From Clostridia bacterium (lineage in GTDB: Bacteria > Bacillota > Clostridia > Christensenellales > CAG-138), in assembly GCA_017539215.1 (NCBI GenBank), contig JAFYHI010000071.1, positions 1 to 46,468 on the forward strand: a DNA stretch of 46,468 nucleotides. Direction: 5' to 3'. Both the position numbers and the translations under genes were made by a program. The notes under the pieces were generated by a model. It was given only the letters and a program-made list of their open reading frames with translations. It searched no databases and was not told where the DNA came from. This document shows, in pieces, positions 24,029-31,566 of this stretch; the first letter of the stretch is position 1; the number at the start of each line of letters is the position of its first letter.

Positions 24029-25741
24029 TCAATCGGCGGCCTGCATTTTTTTAAGCTCTTCCTCCTCAAGCTTGCGGTAGGCGACCTTGCCTACAAGGGT
24101 CTTGGGCATTTCCTCCTTGAACTCGATGTCGTAGGGCATAGCGTACTTTGCTATGTTCCTGCGGCAGTAGTCAAGCAGGGTCTGCTTCGTCTCGTCGTTT
24201 GCGGGGATGCCCGCTGCAAGCTTAACGAACGCCTTGACCTTTTGCACGCGGTACGGGTCGGGCACGCCTATGACGCAGCTCATCTGCACCATGTCGTGCG
24301 CGTCGAGTATGTTCTCGATCTGGCCGGGATATACGTTATATCCCGAGGAGATTATCATGCGCTTTGCGCGGCCGCGGAAGTAGATGAAGCCCTGTTCGTC
24401 CATAACGCCGAGGTCGCCGGTATAGACCCAGGTAAGGCCGTCCGCGTGGGTGCGCAGAGTCTTTGCGGTCTCGTCGGGATGGTTCATGTACTCCTTCATC
24501 ACCGTGGGGCCCGCAAGGAGTATCTCGCCCTCCTCGCCGTAAGGAAGCTCCTCGTCGGTGTCGGGCCGGACTATTTTGATGTAGGTATCCGCAAAGGGCA
24601 GGCCTATCGAGCCCTCTTTATGCATATGGGGCGGGGTGAGGCAGCAGGCGGTGACGGTCTCGGTGGTGCCGTAGCCTTCGCGCACCTGCACGTTTGCCTT
24701 ATGCTCTGCAAGGAAGCGGTCGAGCTTTTTCTTAAGCTCAATGGACAGCGAATCGCCGCCGGAGAAAACGCCCTTGAGCTTGGAAAGGTCGGCCTTTTCC
24801 ATGCTGGGCAGGCGCAGGAGCGCCTCGTAAAGGGTGGGAACACCCGCCACGAGGTTGCACTTGACTATGCGCTTTGCGTACTCCTTGGGGGTGACGCGCG
24901 GCAGCAGCAGACAGCGTCCGCCGGAGGCCAGCATGGTATGCACGCACACGCCCAGGCCGAACCCGTGAAAGAGCGGCATTGCCGCAAGCATAACGTCGCC
25001 GGGCACGAAAATGGGGTTGGCCCCGATGACCTGACGTGCAAGCGCGTTGAAGTTGAGGTTTGTAAGCACTATGCCCTTGGTGGTGCCGGTGGTGCCGCCG
25101 GAATAGAGTATGACGGCGGGGTCCTCGGCGCGGCGCTCTACCTTGTAGTTGTAGAAGCACATATGGCTCATATTCATGAACTCGCGCCAGCGGATGACGG
25201 GAGCGTCCTTGGGTATCTTCGCTATCTTGCGGCCCTCGGTAAGCATATAGCCGGCCTTGATGGGCTGGGCAAGCTCATCCTTAACGGACGCGATTATGAT
25301 GTTTACGACGCCCGTGTTCCTGCGGATATTCTCGAACTTGTTATAAAACTGGTCGAGGGTTATGGCGGTGACGGACTTGGAATCGTTAAGATAGAATTCT
25401 ATCTCCTTCTCGGCGGAGAGGGGATGTATCATGTTGGCGACGGCGCCGATAAGGTTGACGGCGTAGAACATATAGATAGCCTGCGGGCAGTTAGGCAGGG
25501 CTATGGTCACGCGGTCGTTCTCGCGCACGCCGATGGTCTTTAATGACTTTGCGCAGCGTTCGATGTTTTCCACCATGCGGCGGTAGGTCGTAGAGCGTCC
25601 CATAAAATCAAACGCGATATAGTCGGGATACTTTTCGGCGATGTCGCGCACGGCGTCGAACATGGAGCCCTGATGGTACTCCAGATGCATGGGAAGCTCG
25701 CCCATGCTGTCCTTCCACGGGGTCTTTGCGGTAATAGGCAT
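24029..25741 (-). CDS. acyl-CoA ligase (AMP-binding enzyme)
   Basis: A 570-residue member of the ANL adenylating superfamily that would activate a carboxylic acid, probably a fatty acid, to its CoA ester through an acyl-AMP. Motifs: A3 YSGGTTGTTKG (the P-loop), A5 YGTTET, A7 YTGDLG, A8 FRGRAKRMIISSGYNVYP, and the C-terminal catalytic lysine in PKTLVGK. The aromatic gate region and length resemble long-chain FadD-type ligases. The open frame extends further, but the ATG at 25741 follows AAGGTGG and lies 1 base after the upstream gene, so the two are an operon. Acid specificity cannot be read from sequence. Confidence 0.87.
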   Translation of the reverse strand: MPITAKTPWKDSMGELPMHLEYHQGSMFDAVRDIAEKYPDYIAFDFMGRSTTYRRMVENIERCAKSLKTIGVRENDRVTIALPNCPQAIYMFYAVNLIGAVANMIHPLSAEKEIEFYLNDSKSVTAITLDQFYNKFENIRRNTGVVNIIIASVKDELAQPIKAGYMLTEGRKIAKIPKDAPVIRWREFMNMSHMCFYNYKVERRAEDPAVILYSGGTTGTTKGIVLTNLNFNALARQVIGANPIFVPGDVMLAAMPLFHGFGLGVCVHTMLASGGRCLLLPRVTPKEYAKRIVKCNLVAGVPTLYEALLRLPSMEKADLSKLKGVFSGGDSLSIELKKKLDRFLAEHKANVQVREGYGTTETVTACCLTPPHMHKEGSIGLPFADTYIKIVRPDTDEELPYGEEGEILLAGPTVMKEYMNHPDETAKTLRTHADGLTWVYTGDLGVMDEQGFIYFRGRAKRMIISSGYNVYPGQIENILDAHDMVQMSCVIGVPDPYRVQKVKAFVKLAAGIPANDETKQTLLDYCRRNIAKYAMPYDIEFKEEMPKTLVGKVAYRKLEEEELKKMQAAD

Positions 25742-25742
25742 A

Positions 25743-26609
25743 TCAGTATTCCACCTTTTCTTGTAATTCGAGTTCCAAAAGCTCGGGGCATTCAAGCAGC
25801 TTTTTGAGCAGGCGCACGCATTTGGAGTAATAGTAGCCGTCGGCTATGCGCTCGTCAATGGTAAGGCCGATGTCGATGCTGTCACGCATTTCTACGCTGC
25901 CGTCGTCATTGAAGAAGGGACGCGGCTTCTTTTCGCCTATGGCGACGAACACGGAGTTGGTGCCCCAGTTCGTCAGATGATGATAGCCGGAATGAAGCTT
26001 GATCGAGCCGAGGTTTGTAAGCACGACCGAGGAATAGTACGGGTCCGTCGCAATGAGGGAGTTTGGTACCCAGCCGTGCTTGTCAAGCCGGCAGATGACG
26101 CCGCGAATGGCCGTCCTTGTAATAAAGCGCGGGAGCTTTTTGAATATCTCCATGCTTTCGGAGGAACGGTCGAGCTTATCGCTCCTGCAGGTGGAGACCT
26201 GACGGAAGATTTCGTTATGAATGGTATCGATATTGTCGGTCCCCTTGGAGTGAATGAACGCCAGCGCCTCCGCGCCCTCGTCGGAAAAAAGCTTTTTCAC
26301 GACGAACGATGCGGATACTTCGTTGCGCTGGTACACGTTGCAGTTGGTGATAAAGCGGTTCATCTTGGGCCTGAGCGTCAGGACCTTGAGCATTGCGGTG
26401 ACTATCACCTGAAAGAGGTTGTACTTGTACTCGGGTTCGGAGGCGTTCTTGCTTTCAAGGTAGGCATTGACATTTGTCAGGTCGATGCGCTCTGAAATGA
26501 AGGCCTCGTTGTCGCAGCGGTTGGGATAAAGCATCGGCACGATAATATGCATGGCGTCGATATCGCGCAGAAGCTTGCCGTCCTTGCGGTCGCCCGGTTT
26601 TCTGGCCAT
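25743..26609 (-). CDS. E2-type acyltransferase homologue lacking catalytic His
   Basis: A 288-residue protein that aligns in pattern with the catalytic domain of 2-oxo acid dehydrogenase E2 subunits and chloramphenicol acetyltransferase. It contains TNLGSIKLHSGYHHL followed by NSVFVAIGEKKPRP and DIGLTIDERIADG (246-258). In true E2 enzymes this last motif is DHRxxDG; here E253 replaces the His that deprotonates CoA, while D257-G258 remain. No lipoyl or E1-binding domain is present, so it is not a pyruvate dehydrogenase part. The operon with an acyl-CoA ligase suggests that it uses or binds the acyl-CoA made by that enzyme. Start: AAAGGA before the ATG at 26609. Confidence 0.72.
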   Translation of the reverse strand: MARKPGDRKDGKLLRDIDAMHIIVPMLYPNRCDNEAFISERIDLTNVNAYLESKNASEPEYKYNLFQVIVTAMLKVLTLRPKMNRFITNCNVYQRNEVSASFVVKKLFSDEGAEALAFIHSKGTDNIDTIHNEIFRQVSTCRSDKLDRSSESMEIFKKLPRFITRTAIRGVICRLDKHGWVPNSLIATDPYYSSVVLTNLGSIKLHSGYHHLTNWGTNSVFVAIGEKKPRPFFNDDGSVEMRDSIDIGLTIDERIADGYYYSKCVRLLKKLLECPELLELELQEKVEY

Positions 26610-26623
26610 ATGGGTTCCTTTCC

Positions 26624-26638
26624 GTTCGGAGTCCGAAC
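26624..26638. promoter_or_regulatory. palindrome in the leader of the acyltransferase-ligase operon
   Basis: GTTCGGA-G-TCCGAAC, perfect 7-bp arms. It lies between the transcription start and the ribosome site, so a bound repressor would block elongation, or the RNA hairpin could affect translation. Confidence 0.5.
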
Positions 26639-26648
26639 ATATAATAAA

Positions 26649-26663
26649 AATTCCTTCGGAATT
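26649..26663. promoter_or_regulatory. palindrome overlapping the -10 of the same promoter
   Basis: AATTCC-TTC-GGAATT, perfect 6-bp arms, sharing bases with the -10 hexamer and covering the transcription start. A classic repressor position. Confidence 0.5.
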
Positions 26664-26689
26664 ATAAGGTTTTTGGGTGGATTTGTCAA
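26661..26689 (-). promoter_or_regulatory. consensus SigA promoter of the acyltransferase-ligase operon
   Basis: Reverse-strand TTGACA (26689-26684), 17 bp, TATAAT (26666-26661): a perfect consensus. Confidence 0.8.
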
Positions 26690-26698
26690 TACCCCGGG

Positions 26699-27445
26699 TC
26701 AGCTTCCGGGCGTGGTGACAAGCACGCGCAGGCGGCCTTTTTTCGTCTCGCGGTCAACGCCGTCGTAGCGGAACCTGCCGCGGCCTCTGACGGTGACGGA
26801 GGCGCCCTGCGGTATCTGCGAAGCGGCCTTTATTGTAACGCGCGAATCGACGAAGACGAAGCCGCGCTCGCACAACAGCTTGGCCTCCTCCCTGGGGATA
26901 CGCCAGAAGGCCGCGATGACCGCGTCGAGCCTTTCGGAGGCTACGACGATACTGCGGGTCTCTCCGTCTAGCGCGGCGGTTTCGGGCAGGGCCGTGCGCA
27001 CGGCCGTAACAGTGGTATGCTTTACCTGCGTAAGGTTCTGCGCGATGAAGTCCGCGACTGACTCAAGACAGATGAGATACCCCGCGCCGTCCTTGACCAG
27101 TATGTCGCCCAGCGTATCGCGCGAGACGCCGCATGCCATCAGCGAGCCAAGAAAGTCGCGGTGGGTCAGCTCATCCGAAAAGCGGGCGTTGACCGGGGCT
27201 ATCCTGACGCATACGATCGGCGGCTCGTCCTCCGTCCCCTCAGGGGGCTCGAATACGGCGATGCGCCTTTCGGCCCACGGGAAACCGCCGCAAAGCCGCG
27301 GCTCGACCGCAAGGCGCATGGAAGACAGCACCGACTGCTCGGCGGTGTTCAAAAAGCGCGTGTACGCGGCGGCGCCCCGGGTGAAGGCGCGGTTTGCCAG
27401 CTCGTCAAAGCGTTTTTTTAACTGTCCGATATCATCCTCTGCCAT
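26699..27445 (-). CDS. ylmH: YlmH-type S4-domain RNA-binding protein
   Basis: A 248-residue protein with an N-terminal alpha/beta domain containing the YlmH signature LTHRDFLGSLMACGVSRDTLGDILV (read in two parts: LTHRDFLGSLMA and GVSRDTLGDILV). Its C-terminal S4 RNA-binding domain is at about 170-225 (RLDAVIAAFWRIPREEA then GFVFVDSRVTIKA). In Bacillus, YlmH binds the 50S subunit and has been connected with ribosome-associated quality control together with RqcH; earlier work linked the ylm cluster to cell division. Here it is not in the ylm/divIVA cluster: its start overlaps by 28 bases the end of the GTPase-nuclease gene, which implies coupled expression. No strong ribosome site precedes the ATG. 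Confidence 0.87.
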   Translation of the reverse strand: MAEDDIGQLKKRFDELANRAFTRGAAAYTRFLNTAEQSVLSSMRLAVEPRLCGGFPWAERRIAVFEPPEGTEDEPPIVCVRIAPVNARFSDELTHRDFLGSLMACGVSRDTLGDILVKDGAGYLICLESVADFIAQNLTQVKHTTVTAVRTALPETAALDGETRSIVVASERLDAVIAAFWRIPREEAKLLCERGFVFVDSRVTIKAASQIPQGASVTVRGRGRFRYDGVDRETKKGRLRVLVTTPGS

Positions 27446-30003
27446 AGGTGAAGCACCGTTTTCCCTTCGGTTTCAAGCTTTTTCATGATCTCGCGGAGCC
27501 TGTCGGAGGCAAGCTCCACCTCCTTTTCGAATGCGGAAGCGGGTACGCGCAGGGCGCCCCGTCCCATTACTATGAGCTGTTCGAGCCCGTCGGAGGTGAC
27601 GACGCGCACAGTGCGTTTTTTGTCGGTGAGCTTTTGCACCGCCCGCTCTATGAACACGTCCGCAATTTCGCTTTCACGCGTGTAAACTATATAAATGCCG
27701 CCCTCACGCTCAACCTTTTCCGTGCCTCCGGTGACCTTGTACGCGTCGAACACAAGTATGAGCGTCGTCCTGCGGACGGAAGCGAAGTTTATCATCATAC
27801 GGATGAGCGCCTCACGCGCGGAATCGATCGACTCACGCGCAAGCGCGCTTAAGCTCTCCCACGCGAATATCACGTTGTAGCCGTCTATAAGAAGATAGTC
27901 CTCGCCGGGCTCCGAATGCATTTCGGGCGCGGGCGCCTCCTGCTTTTTGACGGGGAGCATCTGCGTTTTGGGTATCGCGCCGTAGGTGCGCTCGAATATC
28001 GCGGCAAGCTCCGCGTCCTCGTCGCGGAACACGGGCTTTTTCGCGGGCATTTTGGCGCCGGGCGCATTTGCGCCTCGTTTCATGTAGGCGGCGACATCGT
28101 ACCATTTTACCGTGAAGCCCGCACCTGCCGCGCAGAAAACGGAGTCCGGCGAGTTGCGAAGGTCGGCCTCCGGGTCATAGCCCTTTTCCGCGATCACCTG
28201 CTGAGCGTTGTGGCAGGGCCGCCAGCCGTCCGCCGCAAGCTCCAGCCTCCCCCGCCCCTTTGTATAGGCGGTCAGCTTTTTGGCATAGTCGCGCATCTCG
28301 GATACCGGCGCGGAGCCTGTAAGATACGCCGTTTGACCGAAGGTCTCCGGGGGGTCGGTCTCGCCCTCCATGCGGCGAACGTCGGTCATGGCGCGGCCCA
28401 CGCAGTCGGCGGGCAACTCAATGCGGAAGCGATAGTAGGGCTCCAGCAGCAGACTTTGGCTGAACATGAGCGCGCTGCGAACGGCGCGGTAGGTGGCCTG
28501 GCGGAAATCGCCGCCCTCGGTGTGCTTTAAGTGCGCCCGACCGCCCGTAAGCGTTATCTTCACATCGGTGAGCGGAGCGCCCGTCAGCACGCCGCGGTGG
28601 GTCTTTTCGGCAAGATGGGTCATGATGAGCCGCTGCCAGCTTCGGGCAAGGTCGTTCTGCGGGACCTCCGTTTCAAACGAAAGGCCGCTGCCGCGCTCGG
28701 CGGGCTCTATGCGCAGTTCGACGTGCGCGTAATGGCGCAGAGGCTCGAAATGCCCTATGCCCTCCGCTCCGCGCACCACCGTTTCGCGGTACATGACCGC
28801 GCCGGGGCCGAAGCTTATCTCCCACCCGAACCTTTCGCGGATAAGGCGGGCCAGCACCTCGCACTGCACCTCGCCCATGAGCCGGGCGTTGACCTCGCTT
28901 CGCTCCTCGTCGAAATACAGGCCGAGGCTCGGCTCCTCCTCCGCAAGTTCCGCAAGGCGCCGGTATGCGTCGAAAAGGTTAACTCCGTCGGGGAAAATCA
29001 GCGAATACGACAGCACGGGCGTAAGCTCCGCCGCCCTGTCGCCCGGGTCTATGCCCAGACCGTCGCCCGCGCGGGTGCGCGTAAGGCCGGTGACCGTCAC
29101 TATGCTGCCCGCCTCCGCGGTTTTGACGGGCGTGAACCGCGTGCCGGAATACAGGCGCAGCTCGTCGGCCTTTTCCTCCCATACGTCCGCCTCGGGCAGG
29201 GACGCGCTGCGGTTGGTTATAAGCTGCTTTGCCGAAAGCGTGCCGCCCGTTACCTTAAGATGGGTCAGCCGCTGGCCGGCGGAGTATTCGATCTTGTAGA
29301 CCCTTGCGCCGAACGCGGCAGGGTATTCAGGCACTTCGACAAAGCGCGAGAGTGCGTCCAAAAGCTCCGCAACGCCTTGGTTTTTCAGCGCCGCGCCGAA
29401 AAACACCGGCACAGTGCGGCAGGCGGAGACCGATGCGGCTATCTCGCTGTCGGCAAGCCTGCCGCGCTCCAAAAACGCCTCCGTCAGCGATGGGTCGTTG
29501 GTTGCGATATCCTCGTCGCGCAGGCCGGGATCCGCCGTAAAATCGACGGCGGCGGGATCGAGCTTTTCGCGGACGGCGCGCATAAGCTCGCCCTTTGCGG
29601 GAGAGGGCAGGTCGGTTTTGTTTACGAAAACGATCGTGGGTACACGGCGGCGGCGCAGCAGGCGGCGCAGCGTAACGGTGTGCGTCCTGACCCCGTCGGG
29701 CGCGCTGACAAGCAGTATCGCGCAGTCAAGCACGCCGAGGGTGCGCTCCGCCTCGGGAGAAAAGTCGATATGCCCGGGGGTGTCGATAAGGGTGACTTCG
29801 CGGTTTGGAAGGGTGAACCTCGCCTGCTTTGAAAAGACGGTTATGCCGCGCTCCTTTTCGATGGCATGGGTATCCAAAAAGGCGTCCCCGTGATCCACAC
29901 GGCCAAGACGCCTGACTGCCCCGGAGGCGAACAGCACGGCCTCCGATAATGTTGTTTTGCCGGCGTCAACGGGAGCCAGCATCCCAACGGCGATCCTCTC
30001 CAT
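27418..30003 (-). CDS. TetM/EF-G-like GTPase fused to a YacP/Rae1-like NYN nuclease domain
   Basis: An 861-residue fusion. Residues 1-640 follow the ribosome-protection GTPases (TetM/TetO): G1 APVDAGKTT (10-18), G2 ERGIT (51-55), G3 DTPGH (74-78) with the catalytic His, G4 NKTD (128-131), then EF-G-like domains with LLEPYYRFRIELP as the start of the domain V-like part and a TetM-like end (AYTKGRGRLEL). About 60 linker residues follow. Residues 701-845 form an NYN/PIN-like domain of the YacP family: D707 in LIDGYNV, D753 in VFDAY, D782 in SEIADVFIE and D805 in TSDGLEQ, all acidic positions kept. Bacillus YacP (Rae1) cleaves mRNA in the ribosomal A site. The fusion implies a nuclease brought to the factor-binding site by a GTPase. 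The His of the usual AHVDAGKT is Pro here. It is probably not a tetracycline-resistance gene. Confidence 0.88.
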   Translation of the reverse strand: MERIAVGMLAPVDAGKTTLSEAVLFASGAVRRLGRVDHGDAFLDTHAIEKERGITVFSKQARFTLPNREVTLIDTPGHIDFSPEAERTLGVLDCAILLVSAPDGVRTHTVTLRRLLRRRRVPTIVFVNKTDLPSPAKGELMRAVREKLDPAAVDFTADPGLRDEDIATNDPSLTEAFLERGRLADSEIAASVSACRTVPVFFGAALKNQGVAELLDALSRFVEVPEYPAAFGARVYKIEYSAGQRLTHLKVTGGTLSAKQLITNRSASLPEADVWEEKADELRLYSGTRFTPVKTAEAGSIVTVTGLTRTRAGDGLGIDPGDRAAELTPVLSYSLIFPDGVNLFDAYRRLAELAEEEPSLGLYFDEERSEVNARLMGEVQCEVLARLIRERFGWEISFGPGAVMYRETVVRGAEGIGHFEPLRHYAHVELRIEPAERGSGLSFETEVPQNDLARSWQRLIMTHLAEKTHRGVLTGAPLTDVKITLTGGRAHLKHTEGGDFRQATYRAVRSALMFSQSLLLEPYYRFRIELPADCVGRAMTDVRRMEGETDPPETFGQTAYLTGSAPVSEMRDYAKKLTAYTKGRGRLELAADGWRPCHNAQQVIAEKGYDPEADLRNSPDSVFCAAGAGFTVKWYDVAAYMKRGANAPGAKMPAKKPVFRDEDAELAAIFERTYGAIPKTQMLPVKKQEAPAPEMHSEPGEDYLLIDGYNVIFAWESLSALARESIDSAREALIRMMINFASVRRTTLILVFDAYKVTGGTEKVEREGGIYIVYTRESEIADVFIERAVQKLTDKKRTVRVVTSDGLEQLIVMGRGALRVPASAFEKEVELASDRLREIMKKLETEGKTVLHLWQRMISDS

Positions 30004-30023
30004 AACCCCCCTCTGTTTACGGC

Positions 30024-30052
30024 ATTATACACCTTTTTTCGAGGTATGTAAA
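30024..30052 (-). promoter_or_regulatory. promoter of the GTPase-nuclease / ylmH unit
   Basis: Reverse-strand TTTACA (30052-30047), 17 bp, TATAAT (30029-30024). The leader is only about 14 bases with AGAGGGGGG as ribosome site. Confidence 0.7.
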
Positions 30053-30108
30053 GCACGGGCAGCCGTAAAAAAGTTTGCACATTTTTTTGCTTTGAATCAA
30101 GTTTTGTG

Positions 30109-30137
30109 TTGAGAAAGGCTCAAAAGAGTGATATAAT
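30109..30137 (+). promoter_or_regulatory. promoter of the RCC1-dockerin gene
   Basis: TTGAGA (30109-30114), 17 bp, TATAAT (30132-30137) with a TGA extension. Confidence 0.75.
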
Positions 30138-30163
30138 TTTCAAAACACTCTTGGAGGATAACG

Positions 30164-31513
30164 ATGAAGAAACTTATTTCCATGCTGCTTTGCGCATTGT
30201 TCTTTGTCATGCCCGCTGCGGGGCTGGCTCTGGGCGAAGTGCCCGTGGAGCTTTCGCACGAGTGGGCAAGCTTTGATATGGGCGACCTGCACTCCGCCGC
30301 CATACAGCCCGAACACCTGGGCTATGCGTGGGGCTACAACTACGACGGCCCCATCGGCAACGGCGTTCTTGCCTCGTCGAATACGACCGTTCCCTATAAT
30401 TGGGGCGAGCATATCGTCGCCGTTTCCGCCAACAACAAGACCACCGCCTATGTCAACGAAGCGGGCGAGCTGTACCTTGTCGGCAGGATCTGGTGGGGCA
30501 CAGGCGGCCAGACCGACATGCCCACCCCCTACGTTTATCCCGCAGGGTACCTCCTTGACACCAACGTGCGTCAGGTCAGCATGGGCATGAACCACCTGGT
30601 TTACGTCAAGAACGACAACACCATGTGGGTTTACGGCGAGAACGACCACGGCCAGCTTGGCAGCGGAAACAGCAATAACCTTTACACTCCCACCCAAAGG
30701 CTGACGGGCGTTGCCTATGCCGCGGCGGGCGACAACCTTACCGTGTGCGTAAAGACCGACGGCAGCGTATGGGCCTGCGGATTCAACTCCTACGGGCAGG
30801 TGGGCAACAACTCCACCACCGATCAGAAAACCCTTGTACAGGTACTGACGGGCGTTTACACGGTAAGCGTATTCGGCGACCACGTTATGGCGATAAAGAA
30901 CGACCGCACTCTGTGGGCCTGGGGCCGCAACGATTACGGTCAGCTCGGCAACGGCAACACGACCAACCAGAAAAAGGCCGTTCAGGTCATGACCGACGTC
31001 GCTCAGGTGAGCGCGGGCATGTACCACACAGGCGTAATAAAGACCGACGGCACGCTGTGGTTCGCCGGCAACAACTGGCGCGGCTGCTTCGGCAACGGCT
31101 CTACCTCCGGCTACTCCGCCGCCAACTCCACGTTCACCCAGACCCCCGGCACTTTCGTTGCGGTAAACTGCGGCAGCAACTCCACCGCCGTATGCGCCCC
31201 CACCGGTCAGCTTTACGTTGCGGGCTATAACTCTTACGGGCAGCTCGGCAACGGCTCCACCGCCGGTTCCGTGCCCACGCTTGAAGCCATCGACGTATGG
31301 ATCTTCCGCAACGGCGAGGAGCCCGACATACTGCTTGGCGACGTAAACTGCGACGGGCACGTTGACTTCTCGGATGTTTCTGCGCTATACGCCTTCCTTA
31401 TGAACGTGGCCGATCTCTCCGATCAGGGCAAGCTCAACGGCGATATGGACGCCAGCGGCACCCTTACCATGGAGGACGTTTCGCTGCTCTGCGCAATGAT
31501 CCTCGGCAACTGA
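30164..31513 (+). CDS. exported RCC1-repeat protein with dockerin-type C-terminus
   Basis: A 449-residue secreted protein: signal peptide in residues 1-25, then about seven RCC1-type repeats of near 50 residues, with motifs such as WVYGENDHGQLGSG, WAWGRNDYGQLGNG and YVAGYNSYGQLGNG, predicted to form a beta-propeller. The last 60 residues are a type I dockerin-like pair of calcium loops (DVNCDGHVDFSD and DMDASGTLTMED). Dockerins bind cohesins on scaffold or surface proteins, so the propeller may be displayed on the cell surface; no cohesin is in the window. It has a good promoter, a GGAGG ribosome site and a strong terminator. The ligand is unknown. Confidence 0.85.
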   Translation: MKKLISMLLCALFFVMPAAGLALGEVPVELSHEWASFDMGDLHSAAIQPEHLGYAWGYNYDGPIGNGVLASSNTTVPYNWGEHIVAVSANNKTTAYVNEAGELYLVGRIWWGTGGQTDMPTPYVYPAGYLLDTNVRQVSMGMNHLVYVKNDNTMWVYGENDHGQLGSGNSNNLYTPTQRLTGVAYAAAGDNLTVCVKTDGSVWACGFNSYGQVGNNSTTDQKTLVQVLTGVYTVSVFGDHVMAIKNDRTLWAWGRNDYGQLGNGNTTNQKKAVQVMTDVAQVSAGMYHTGVIKTDGTLWFAGNNWRGCFGNGSTSGYSAANSTFTQTPGTFVAVNCGSNSTAVCAPTGQLYVAGYNSYGQLGNGSTAGSVPTLEAIDVWIFRNGEEPDILLGDVNCDGHVDFSDVSALYAFLMNVADLSDQGKLNGDMDASGTLTMEDVSLLCAMILGN

Positions 31514-31528
31514 CACATGAGATCACGC

Positions 31529-31558
31529 GGGGCGGTGGTTTTGCCACCGCCCCTTTTT
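31529..31558 (+). terminator. strong intrinsic terminator after the RCC1-dockerin gene
   Basis: A perfect 10-bp stem GGGGCGGTGG / CCACCGCCCC (31529-31538 / 31544-31553), 5-base loop, TTTTT at 31554-31558. The next gene starts 8 bases later. Confidence 0.93.
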
Positions 31559-31566
31559 AAGGCAAT

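Noticed and set aside
24011..24051. Forward-strand hairpin GCAGGC / GCCTGC followed by ATTTTTTT
   Set aside because: It lies inside the end of the reverse acyl-CoA ligase gene, where no forward transcript is expected, and the T-run encodes Lys/Leu codons of that gene.
23990..25543. A 517-codon forward open frame
   Set aside because: It is exactly antisense to the acyl-CoA ligase, which has all ANL motifs. Long antisense frames are expected in GC-rich coding DNA and this one has no recognisable domain or ribosome site.
28531..29832. A 433-codon forward open frame
   Set aside because: Antisense to the GTPase-nuclease gene and of Arg/Ala-rich low-information composition; a shadow of the real gene.
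30140..31360. A 406-codon reverse frame over the RCC1 gene
   Set aside because: Val/Gly-rich mirror of the repeat-coding strand; the forward gene has signal peptide, promoter, ribosome site and terminator.
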